This document shows positions 1 to 5,273 of a stretch of DNA of 7,072 bases, piece by piece. Each line of letters opens with the position of its first letter. The first letter of the stretch is position 1. Source of the DNA: an archaeon (GTDB lineage: Archaea > Thermoplasmatota > Thermoplasmata > Methanomassiliicoccales > Methanomethylophilaceae); contig JAKSHV010000052.1 of NCBI GenBank assembly GCA_024399225.1, forward strand, positions 1 through 7,072, given 5' to 3'. The position numbers and the translations under genes are program-made. A model generated the notes under the pieces. It was given only the letters and a program-made list of their open reading frames with translations. It searched no databases and was not told the DNA's origin.

Positions 1-863
1 TTGTAGATGTCCGCGTTTCCGAAACGGTATCCGTCGTACCATTCCTTGGCCTCCGCGAACTTTTCGGGTTGTCCGTAGTCAGTGCAGATCTGCCTGACCT
101 CGTCATCGGTGAACCCGTACATCTCGTCGAACCTCTCGCTGAGGATGTTGTTGATATACAGATTGTTCAGACCGCTGAAGATGTTCTCCTTGGCAATCTG
201 CATGATACCCGTCACCACACCCATCTGGAGGGAGCTGTTTCCTTTCAACAGGGGTGACAGTACGCCCCTGATGAATGATAGTACCTCGCGGCGGAGTTCC
301 GAATCGGAGATGTTGTTCACGGCATTGTCGTACTCATCGATAAGGACGACGACCTTGGTTCCGTGGTGTATCTCGAGCATGGAACACAGGTCGGCAAGGG
401 CGTTCATGGAGTCGACGACGGTTTTCCCGCCACAATAGAGCTTTCTGTACAGGTTCCTGCTGGCATCATCGAGACTGGTTGATTCCGAGAGATAACCAAA
501 ACTTCTGAACAACCAGAAGAGTTTCTTGTTATAGGATTCGATGAAGCTATCGAAATCCGGAACATCATCCAATCTGAGGTCGATCGAAATGACGGGAAAG
601 GCGTTCCTGTATGCATCGTATTCGGGATGGTTGGAGATCCCCAGGCCGTCGAACCATTTGTTCCCCTTGTACTTGATGTTGAAGAAGGCATCGATCATAC
701 TGAGGTTCAGGGACTTTCCGAAACGGCGGGGCCTTGTGTAGAGGAATACCCCTCTTTTGTTCTGATCGAGAATCTGTCCGATAAGCATGCTCTTATCCAC
801 ATAGTAGAAGTTGTCGGAACGCAGTTCCTTGAAATCCTGGATGCCTATCGGGAGCGACTTCAT
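1..863 (-). CDS. AAA-ATPase-like domain protein (DUF1703 type), C-terminus outside window
   Basis: The frame is open from an ATG at 863 to the left edge, giving the first 287 residues. The start MKSLPIGIQDFKEL, followed by YYVDKSMLI, is the usual opening of the AAA-ATPase-like family (PF09820). A P-loop variant TRPRRFGKS lies at residues 43-51 (Lys50) and a Walker B stretch VVVLIDEYDNAV at 171-182 (Asp176, Glu177). The segment GVVTGIMQIAKENIFSGLNN (215-234) is also typical of the family. Members usually run past 500 residues and end in a PD-(D/E)XK nuclease-like DUF1703 domain; that half would lie beyond the window. The biological role is not established; defence or mobile-element functions are suspected because these genes are abundant and variable in some archaea and anaerobic bacteria. 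It lies 62 nt downstream of the integrase on the same strand but has its own TATA-like box, so it may be flanking chromosome rather than element. The family call is firm, the function is not. Confidence 0.88.
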   Translation of the reverse strand, partial: MKSLPIGIQDFKELRSDNFYYVDKSMLIGQILDQNKRGVFLYTRPRRFGKSLNLSMIDAFFNIKYKGNKWFDGLGISNHPEYDAYRNAFPVISIDLRLDDVPDFDSFIESYNKKLFWLFRSFGYLSESTSLDDASRNLYRKLYCGGKTVVDSMNALADLCSMLEIHHGTKVVVLIDEYDNAVNNISDSELRREVLSFIRGVLSPLLKGNSSLQMGVVTGIMQIAKENIFSGLNNLYINNILSERFDEMYGFTDDEVRQICTDYGQPEKFAEAKEWYDGYRFGNADIY

Positions 864-887
864 GATTTTACCTAACGTTTTCTCTTG

Positions 888-894
888 ATATATA
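888..894 (-). promoter_or_regulatory. TATA-like box for the AAA-ATPase gene
   Basis: On the minus strand the sequence reads CTATATATCA, centred about 28 nt before the ATG at 863. In archaea transcription starts roughly 25-27 nt after the TATA centre, so the transcript would begin at or next to the ATG and be leaderless. This agrees with the lack of a strong Shine-Dalgarno sequence; only a weak AGGT is present. The box lies in the short gap after the integrase stop, so the gene can be transcribed independently of the integrase. Confidence 0.5.
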
Positions 895-925
895 GGTACT
901 CAAACCAATGGCGTCTATAATATAT

Positions 926-2215
926 TCACGATGCTCCGGACTTCTCCGGAAGCTCCGGAGAATCCTCTCCCGTCTTCTCGGGGGTCGCAGGTGCTTCGGA
1001 CATCGGGGAAAGACTGCTGCATTCCTTCAGCAGCTCGACGCTTCCCTCCTTGCCCCTCTTCGAACCGATGGCCTTCCCGAGGACGTTGAACGCATTCTGC
1101 ACATCAAGCGAATCGGAGTTGAGATAGTATTTGGAGGTGGTCCTCGAGTCGGTGTGGCCGAGGATCTTCTGCGCGGTCTTCGTGTCTATGCCGTTCCTGT
1201 TCATGACCGATGCCATGGAACGTCTGAGCATATGGGGCGTGATGTCCCTGATCCCCCATTTCCTGCAGAACTTGGCGAAGAAGTTGGTGACGGAGTCGGG
1301 ATGCATGGGTTCGTGGGCGTTGTATACGTTCTTGAATACGTATCCGACACCTCCCTCCCGCTGCCTCAGTTCCCAAAGCATCCCACGAACGGGCTCGGTG
1401 AGGGGTTCGTCCCTGGTGGACATGTTGGTCTTGGTGTATCCCACCTCCACCCCGCCTCCGATGACCTTGGATGCCGACTGCACCACATAGAACCTGTTGC
1501 CTGCGAAGTCGACGTCCTTCCAGGCGAGGGCACAGGCCTCGCTCCTCCTTATGCCCGAGTATGCGAGGAGGTACACCAGGCACCGCCACTTGAAGTCCTC
1601 CGTGTCCATAAGGTCCAGGAATGCGGAGATCTCCTCCTCCCTCAGAGCCTTGACTATCTTGACCGTGTCCTTCGGTGCGATTCCCTTTCCGAGGGCGGGA
1701 TTGTCAGGGATGATCTTGTCGTATTTGGCCTGATTCAGCACCAGCCTCACCAGTTTGTGGGCGGCTTTTCTAACAGAGTCCGACCTTCCGTTGTCGGACA
1801 TCCATTTCTGGTATCTCTGCAGGAGGTCCCTGTCGATGTCCTCCAGCTTCACGTTCCCGAGATAATCCTTCACATGCTTCCTGTACACGATCTGGTATCC
1901 CTGCAGCGTGGCGGCTTTGATGTTGAGCTCCTTCTTCAGATACCTTTCCTCGTAGTACCTGGAGAAGGTTATGGTGGAGTCGACGCTGTACCTCTTGTGG
2001 ACCACGGACTGGATGAACTCCGCCCTCTTCTCCTCCACCCATGCCTTCAGCTCGCGCGAACGGATGTTCTTGATCGAATATCCCTCGGGAGGATCCGCGT
2101 GGGTACGGACGGTCTTCTTCAGTTCCGATGAATATACCTGGAAGGTGAAGCGCAGCGTTCCGTCCGAACGCACCGAGTACGTCACGTTCTTGCAGAACTG
2201 CTTCACCTCCGACAT
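926..2215 (-). CDS. tyrosine recombinase / integrase
   Basis: This 429-residue site-specific recombinase would integrate and excise the element by cutting DNA through a covalent phosphotyrosine. The N-terminal part (about 80-175) looks like the SAM-like core-binding domain, including YYEERYLKKELNIKAATLQGY. The catalytic domain covers about 185-380 with a full residue set: Arg223 in AYSGIRRSEACAL, Lys262 in YTKTN, His328 and Arg331 in HMLRRS, His354 in ILGH, and the nucleophile Tyr363, nine residues after His354 as in the family. Residues 1-60 form an extra N-terminal region, possibly arm-site binding. The last 45 residues are a Pro/Glu/Ser-rich tail of low complexity. The ATG at 2215 has GGAGG 7 nt upstream and starts 2 nt after the repressor stop, so the two genes are probably co-transcribed and coupled. 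The catalytic set is complete, so the enzyme is probably active. Its attachment site could not be identified. Confidence 0.95.
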   Translation of the reverse strand: MSEVKQFCKNVTYSVRSDGTLRFTFQVYSSELKKTVRTHADPPEGYSIKNIRSRELKAWVEEKRAEFIQSVVHKRYSVDSTITFSRYYEERYLKKELNIKAATLQGYQIVYRKHVKDYLGNVKLEDIDRDLLQRYQKWMSDNGRSDSVRKAAHKLVRLVLNQAKYDKIIPDNPALGKGIAPKDTVKIVKALREEEISAFLDLMDTEDFKWRCLVYLLAYSGIRRSEACALAWKDVDFAGNRFYVVQSASKVIGGGVEVGYTKTNMSTRDEPLTEPVRGMLWELRQREGGVGYVFKNVYNAHEPMHPDSVTNFFAKFCRKWGIRDITPHMLRRSMASVMNRNGIDTKTAQKILGHTDSRTTSKYYLNSDSLDVQNAFNVLGKAIGSKRGKEGSVELLKECSSLSPMSEAPATPEKTGEDSPELPEKSGAS

Positions 2216-2217
2216 GT

Positions 2218-3099
2218 TCAGTCCTCCCCCGGTTCATTAAGGAATCTGCTGCGTGGCCCCCTTTTTGCATACATATTGCGGTGAAGATCTGGAGGAAAAA
2301 CCAGCTCGAAACCATCGCACTCATCAAATACATCGGGATCGAAGAAGTGGCACAATTCGGGCATAGTGTGCAAGGCCTCCTGTTTCAGGGCGTGTAAAAC
2401 TTTAAGAAGTTGTTCTCTGGCGACAGGTTCCATGGATCTATAGGGAAATTCTACAGCAGTGCAGTGATAGCTATATGCCTCATCTACTGAACGGAAATAT
2501 GCTGTGACCGCACTGACAAATTCCCAATGTTCCAATAAGAAATTACCCACAGCTGCTTCGAGACATAATGCGTCCGATGCAGATACGGATTCATCCATGA
2601 GAAGAAATCTTTCAGAATCTTTTGCCGAAAAGTCCAGGTCATGGTGCTTATTCAATCTGCCTGCACCCTCGCTCTTTTTCAGTGCATATTCACCCATGAG
2701 TACTTTTACGGACTCTGGATCGAAATATTTCTTGTCATAATACCTCGATGTTGGTTCAAAACCGTTCGGAAATCCTTTTCCACCGGTGGCAGATTCCATG
2801 TTTTTTACTGCCTTCCTGCTGAATTTACAGGAATCTCCTTTTTCGACATTACCAAGATATCTCGCGGAAGATTCTCCGATCAGCCAAGCGATGTCGACTT
2901 CGAAATAATCGCTTATCGATTTCAGAACATTTAGCGAAGGTGCACTCTCTCCCGGACTTATGAGACTCAGAACCGTCTTTGGTGCCACGTCGATGCGCAG
3001 TGCCAGTTCCCTTGCGGAGAGGTTGTTCTCGTTCATCAGGGTCAGGACCTTCTCCGATATGGAGGCGGTGAGCTCCGTGACGTTGCCTTTCGTTTTCAT
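2218..3099 (-). CDS. XRE-family (Cro/C1-type HTH) regulator, probable element repressor
   Basis: This is a 293-residue protein if the ATG at 3099 is used. An upstream in-frame TTG at 3111 would add four residues but lies only about 15 nt from the TATA-like box centre, so I prefer the ATG, which would give a leaderless message. Residues about 14-75 form a Cro/C1-type helix-turn-helix: EKVLTLMNENNLSARELALR followed by IDVAPKTVLSLI, then SLNVLKSISDYFEVDIAWLI. The remaining 215 or so residues match no domain I recognise. They are rich in aromatic and acidic residues, and I see neither a LexA/CI-type Ser-Lys protease motif nor an HEXXH motif. The gene precedes the integrase with a 2-nt gap and faces the replication operon across a shared control region, the classic position of a lysogeny- or copy-control repressor. 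It is visibly more AT-rich than its neighbours, suggesting a separate origin. The HTH call is firm; the repressor role comes from context. Confidence 0.85.
   Translation of the reverse strand: MKTKGNVTELTASISEKVLTLMNENNLSARELALRIDVAPKTVLSLISPGESAPSLNVLKSISDYFEVDIAWLIGESSARYLGNVEKGDSCKFSRKAVKNMESATGGKGFPNGFEPTSRYYDKKYFDPESVKVLMGEYALKKSEGAGRLNKHHDLDFSAKDSERFLLMDESVSASDALCLEAAVGNFLLEHWEFVSAVTAYFRSVDEAYSYHCTAVEFPYRSMEPVAREQLLKVLHALKQEALHTMPELCHFFDPDVFDECDGFELVFPPDLHRNMYAKRGPRSRFLNEPGED
2223..2227 (-). promoter_or_regulatory. Shine-Dalgarno site of the integrase gene
   Basis: The minus strand reads GGAGG here, separated by 7 nt from the ATG at 2215. It overlaps the last codons of the repressor gene and fixes the integrase start. 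It contrasts with the two minus-strand genes that begin right after a TATA box and lack such a site, as expected for an internal gene of an operon. Confidence 0.75.
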
Positions 3100-3121
3100 T
3101 GTATTTTGCAAGTCGTATGTC

Positions 3122-3131
3122 TTATATTAAA
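3122..3131 (-). promoter_or_regulatory. TATA-like box for the repressor-integrase operon
   Basis: The minus strand reads TTTAATATAA here, centred about 27 nt before the ATG at 3099. That spacing puts the transcription start at the ATG itself. There is no Shine-Dalgarno sequence before this ATG, in keeping with a leaderless archaeal transcript. The same geometry is seen for the AAA-ATPase gene in this window, which strengthens both calls. Confidence 0.55.
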
Positions 3132-3168
3132 TTGATTACTTTAAGAAAAACCGATTTCATGGATATCT

Positions 3169-3242
3169 GTCGAAATAACAATTAACAAGTGGATTTTTAT
3201 GCGTAATCTTTATAATTTCCATTAAATTTTACCTATTTCGAC
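3169..3242. promoter_or_regulatory. 9-bp inverted repeat with separated arms, candidate operator
   Basis: GTCGAAATA at 3169-3177 is repeated in perfect inverted form as TATTTCGAC at 3234-3242. The arm centres are 65 bp apart, about six DNA turns. The arms bracket the candidate rightward TATA box (3208-3218), and the right arm covers its expected start site. That would suit a repressor bound at both arms. The protein that binds here is inferred, not shown. Confidence 0.4.
3208..3218 (+). promoter_or_regulatory. candidate TATA-like box for the replication operon
   Basis: CTTTATAATTT resembles an archaeal TATA box and would place the start site near 3239-3243, leaving a leader of about 155 nt before the ATG at 3396. 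An alternative AT-rich stretch AAAAATAAAC (3269-3278) would give a shorter leader. No good TATA box lies about 27 nt before 3396, so this operon is probably not leaderless. The choice between candidates is uncertain. Confidence 0.3.
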
Positions 3243-3299
3243 GTTCATGTTTTCGGGAAACCGATTACAAAAATAAACGTAAGAAGGACCGGTTGTGTT

Positions 3300-3317
3300 G
3301 TCGGACCCGGTGCCGAC
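3300..3317 (+). repeat. short hairpin in the leader of the replication operon
   Basis: GTCGG and CCGAC form a perfect 5-bp stem around an 8-nt loop, ACCCGGTG. It is followed 11 nt later by a second inverted repeat. It may be an RNA hairpin in the untranslated leader or a DNA operator. No T-run follows, so it is unlikely to be a terminator. Confidence 0.3.
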
Positions 3318-3328
3318 TGGCTGTTGGG

Positions 3329-3343
3329 AATAGGCGGCCTATT
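3329..3343 (+). repeat. short palindromic repeat in the leader of the replication operon
   Basis: AATAGG and CCTATT form a perfect 6-bp inverted repeat separated by CGG. The tight spacing suits a DNA operator for a small dimeric regulator, such as the excisionase-like protein encoded just downstream, as well as an RNA hairpin. The role is not known. Confidence 0.3.
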
Positions 3344-3395
3344 GCATACGAATGAAAAGTCATCCGAATTTGGAATGTAAGGATGTATTGGACGG

Positions 3396-3656
3396 ATGCA
3401 AAAAAACAGAGATCACATGTCAAAAGATGTTGATTCAGTCAGAACACCTTCCCTGGTCACGATACCGTGTGCCGTGAGGAGGATCAAACAGCTTAACAAG
3501 AACTGCTACGCGACCGAAAGCATGCTGAGGACGGCCGTCAACCAGGGCCGTCTCTGGCACCTGCAGACAGGAAACAGGGTGCTCATCGACTGGGAGTCGA
3601 CCCTGGAATACCTCATGCCAAAGACAGGGAGGGATACCGATGGTTCCGACTCCTGA
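3396..3656 (+). CDS. small winged-helix DNA-binding protein, excisionase/AlpA-like
   Basis: This 86-residue basic protein has a core at about residues 20-75 with the pattern of MerR/excisionase-type winged helices: a helix with CYATESMLRTAVNQGRL (37-53), then a wing WHLQTGNRVLID (54-65) and a final helix WESTLEYLM (66-74). Such proteins bend DNA and steer integrases toward excision, or regulate transcription. It is the first gene of the replication operon and faces the repressor-integrase block, the normal place for a Xis or Cro-like switch protein. The ATG at 3396 gives the longest form; an ATG at 3417 would remove seven poorly structured residues and is equally possible, because neither has a strong Shine-Dalgarno site. 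Its last 17 nt overlap the next gene. The fold call is good; the excisionase role is inferred from context. Confidence 0.75.
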   Translation: MQKNRDHMSKDVDSVRTPSLVTIPCAVRRIKQLNKNCYATESMLRTAVNQGRLWHLQTGNRVLIDWESTLEYLMPKTGRDTDGSDS

Positions 3657-4170
3657 GCCCAACCTTTTCAGAGAATTCCTCGGAAGGATCCCTTCCGACG
3701 GAAAGGACCGTGTCGTGATAATAACCCGTTCCGAAGGGGATGCCGAGGCACTGGACTCCATCGGGTTCGATGCCTATGCCGTGGGCCTGTTCCCCGGAAG
3801 GTTCGTCAGGAACCTGAAGGAGCTCGCCTCGGAGAAGACCGAGCTTCCCCCGATGGTCATCCTGCTCGGAATAGGTTCGGACCACACGGCCGAGGGTGCG
3901 AACATCTACCGTTTCGTCCGCCAGAACGCACCCATCGTCCTGTGCGACACCTCCGCGGGGATGTTCCTCCCCGACGACAGTACGATGTCCGTGGAAGAAT
4001 ACATCGGCGATCCCTCCCACGGACTCGGCGATGGTCACATCCTGCATCACAACCTGCAGTACGAGATAACCTGTGCCAGATCGCTCCGTGATGCCATGTA
4101 CGGAGACCCGGGGGACTGCTTCTCCCGTGCGCTGGAAGCGGATATCGGGACCTTCAGGGGAAGGGCATGA
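3640..4170 (+). CDS. small protein with a degenerate Toprim-like fold
   Basis: The product has 176 residues. Residues 23-50, DRVVIITRSEGDAEALDSIG followed by FDAYAVG, resemble the first half of a Toprim domain (a hydrophobic strand, then Glu-Gly, then a helix), with Glu32-Gly33 at the conserved position. The second half, MVILLGIGSDHTAEGANI (72-89), sits where DnaG-type primases have the D-x-D-x-x-G metal-binding loop. Only Asp81 is left and the first aspartate position is Gly79. No zinc finger or primase catalytic core is present, so primase activity is doubtful. The later part contains GDGHILHHNLQYEI (130-143), which I do not recognise. The same strand order reappears in the N-terminal half of the helicase two genes downstream. 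The gene overlaps the excisionase-like gene by 17 nt and the initiator gene by 4 nt (ATGA), pointing to coupled translation and a role in replication. The Toprim assignment is by eye and moderate. Confidence 0.65.
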   Translation: MVPTPEPNLFREFLGRIPSDGKDRVVIITRSEGDAEALDSIGFDAYAVGLFPGRFVRNLKELASEKTELPPMVILLGIGSDHTAEGANIYRFVRQNAPIVLCDTSAGMFLPDDSTMSVEEYIGDPSHGLGDGHILHHNLQYEITCARSLRDAMYGDPGDCFSRALEADIGTFRGRA

Positions 4171-5273
4171 CACGGCCCACCTGTTTCGGGGATTCCGCGG
4201 TGTTCTGCACCGACATGGTGACAAGGACCATATCCTCGGACAATGCCGGCCTCTGGTCGAGGGAGGGCGTGGCCGCCGGAGTCAACAGTTCCCGCGGAAC
4301 CGTCGTGAACATAGGGCTGTGGGTTCCCGGAAGGGACCGTCCCCAGATCTCCCCTTTCGATATCTGGGTCATGCGTGCCTGCGATTCCCTCTACCTCAGG
4401 TCGAGGACCTCGGAGGAACTGAGGATTCAGCCCGGAACCCTCTACCGCGAGATGATGATGGATCCGGAACTCAGCCACATCCCCGCCGACATCTACGGGA
4501 AACTCTACGATTCCCTGAGGAAGCTGTCGTCGGTGTATCTCACCCTGACGGCACCTGCAAGGGGGAAGGGACCCTCGGCCCTCACGGAGGGGAACGTGAA
4601 GGAACGTCTCCTCCCTGTCAGGGTGTCCTCGGACATCGTCACCGATCACACATCGTTCCTGGAGATCTGCGGACCTTCCGCGGTCTACTCCTTCTATGCC
4701 TCGAAACTTGGACAGTACTCGTGGGTCGGAAGGGACTGGTTCGTCTCGGACGGAAGGCAGATGCGCACCAGGGACGGACTCATCAGGGAGGCATGCATCC
4801 GCAGGGTCCTCGATGCGAAGGAGATGATGTCCCGCAGGAAGGGGAAACCCCTTTCGGTGGATACGGCGAAGATTGCACGCTCCCTCTTCCCCGATGCATC
4901 GGCGAGAAGGACGAGGGCCAACACCGCCATCGTCACGGACATGATGGATGCGGTCTGCACCGCGGCCGCGAAGGAGAAGGATGTGATCGGAGGGCACAGG
5001 AAGGAGGACGGATCGGTGGTACTGCTCCCTTTGGCGGAACGGAGGAACCGCAGGCCCGAGGTAGCAGATTACGGTTCAAAGGTCGCTGAATACTGCACAT
5101 GGGTAGCAGATTACGGTCGAAGGGTAGCAGATTACGGAACAACGGTAGCAGATTGCGGTATTGCCAGTGCTGCTTCCATATTATGCATATCATCAGATAA
5201 TGCATGTGCCGGGAGGGTGCCCCCGTCTTGCGCCGGGCTCCCTCCGGCCTTTAACGAGGCGGCGGTACCGTGA
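4167..5273 (+). CDS. probable plasmid-type replication initiator with origin repeats in its 3' end
   Basis: The product has 368 residues. Residues 62-128 (SPFDIWVMRACDSLY, then LYREMMMDPELSHIPADIY and SLRKLSSVYLTL) follow the pattern of HTH-containing Rep-like proteins on Firmicutes plasmids and integrative elements: an opening helix, a T-x-x-x-IYR-x-M segment, then a helix and strand giving SIDKMR...I-I. Further matching blocks are the P-x-x-Y-x-x-A-x-x-x-x-Q segment at 170-183 and EACIRRVLDAKEMM (208-221), followed by a possible second winged helix at 228-288. The family comparison is from memory, not a search. Residues 298-332 are five heptads (consensus VADYG plus two variable residues) encoded by the 21-bp repeats; the last 36 residues look unlike a folded domain and probably exist because the origin DNA is translated. 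The ATG overlaps the previous stop (ATGA) and the stop overlaps the helicase GTG (GTGA). DNA binding is likely; the initiator role rests on the repeats and context. Confidence 0.7.
   Translation: MTRPTCFGDSAVFCTDMVTRTISSDNAGLWSREGVAAGVNSSRGTVVNIGLWVPGRDRPQISPFDIWVMRACDSLYLRSRTSEELRIQPGTLYREMMMDPELSHIPADIYGKLYDSLRKLSSVYLTLTAPARGKGPSALTEGNVKERLLPVRVSSDIVTDHTSFLEICGPSAVYSFYASKLGQYSWVGRDWFVSDGRQMRTRDGLIREACIRRVLDAKEMMSRRKGKPLSVDTAKIARSLFPDASARRTRANTAIVTDMMDAVCTAAAKEKDVIGGHRKEDGSVVLLPLAERRNRRPEVADYGSKVAEYCTWVADYGRRVADYGTTVADCGIASAASILCISSDNACAGRVPPSCAGLPPAFNEAAVP
5060..5164 (+). repeat. five 21-bp direct repeats, candidate iteron origin
   Basis: Repeats begin at 5060, 5081, 5102, 5123 and 5144, an exact 21-bp period or two helical turns. 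The conserved core is GGTAGCAGATTACGG. Copies 1, 3 and 4 are identical over the 15-nt core, copy 5 differs at one base, and copy 2 is degenerate (11 of 15). The remaining 6 nt of each unit vary. Tandem sites on one face of the DNA beside the gene for their probable binding protein, next to an AT-rich patch, are the hallmark of iteron origins. Because 21 is a multiple of three they also encode a heptad peptide repeat. The repeats are certain; the origin function is inferred. Confidence 0.8.
5175..5205 (+). other. AT-rich patch with two ATGCAT hexamers, candidate unwinding element
   Basis: Right after the 21-bp repeats, in otherwise GC-rich DNA, there is a short AT-rich stretch. It contains ATGCAT at 5183-5188 and 5200-5205, each within a similar 11-bp context (ATTATGCATAT and ATAATGCATGT). 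In iteron plasmids the DNA that melts first lies next to the repeats and is AT-rich, often with short repeated sequences. The position fits that role; the function is inferred. Confidence 0.45.
5208..5248 (+). repeat. imperfect stem-loop before the helicase start
   Basis: GCCGGGAGGG (5208-5217) can pair with CCCTCCGGC (5240-5248), giving nine base pairs with one bulged G around a 22-nt loop. It lies in the last codons of the initiator gene and ends 21 nt before the GTG of the helicase gene. It could be part of the origin or modulate translation of the helicase. No T-run follows, so it is not a terminator. Confidence 0.35.

Larger units (their letters stand above)
3100..3395. other. divergent control region between the integration and replication operons
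   Basis: No convincing gene lies in this AT-rich 296-bp stretch. It holds a TATA-like box for the leftward repressor gene, a candidate TATA-like box for the rightward operon, and a 9-bp inverted repeat with widely spaced arms. It also has two copies of AAACCGATT (3148-3156 and 3258-3266), two copies of TTCATG (3156-3161 and 3244-3249), and two short perfect hairpins near the right end. Together these suggest operator sites for the HTH regulator and perhaps the excisionase-like protein. I saw no tRNA-like cloverleaf. Confidence 0.6.

Noticed and set aside
934..959. Three copies of CTCCGGA at the 3' end of the integrase gene, considered as an att or recombinase arm site
   Set aside because: They encode a Pro/Glu/Ser-rich low-complexity tail, which is enough to explain the repetition, and no second copy of a longer core was seen elsewhere in the window.
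908..2131. 407-codon open frame on the plus strand opposite the integrase
   Set aside because: It is antisense to a gene with a complete recombinase catalytic set, and its product is a Val/Leu/Gly-rich sequence with no recognisable domain. GC-rich third positions on the other strand keep it open.
1770..2333. 187-codon minus-strand frame across the repressor-integrase junction
   Set aside because: It is out of frame with both real genes, which are supported by an HTH, catalytic residues and a Shine-Dalgarno site at the junction.
3100..3395. A tRNA gene or tRNA-derived att site in the control region
   Set aside because: The short hairpins do not assemble into a cloverleaf, and there is no TTC-containing T-arm or CCA-like end.
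3352..3477. 41-codon open frame starting upstream of the excisionase-like gene in another frame
   Set aside because: It has no clear ribosome site or recognisable sequence, and most of it overlaps the better supported gene.
4047..5089. Long open frames on both strands overlapping the initiator gene (minus 4047-4997, plus 4073-5089)
   Set aside because: Both give Arg/Gly/His/Pro-rich low-complexity products, and neither fits the ATGA/GTGA coupling that links the chosen frame to its neighbours.
5060..5164. The 21-bp repeats as a CRISPR array
   Set aside because: The repeats are tandem with only about 6 nt of variable sequence per unit, no spacer-length gaps and no cas genes, and they lie within a coding frame.
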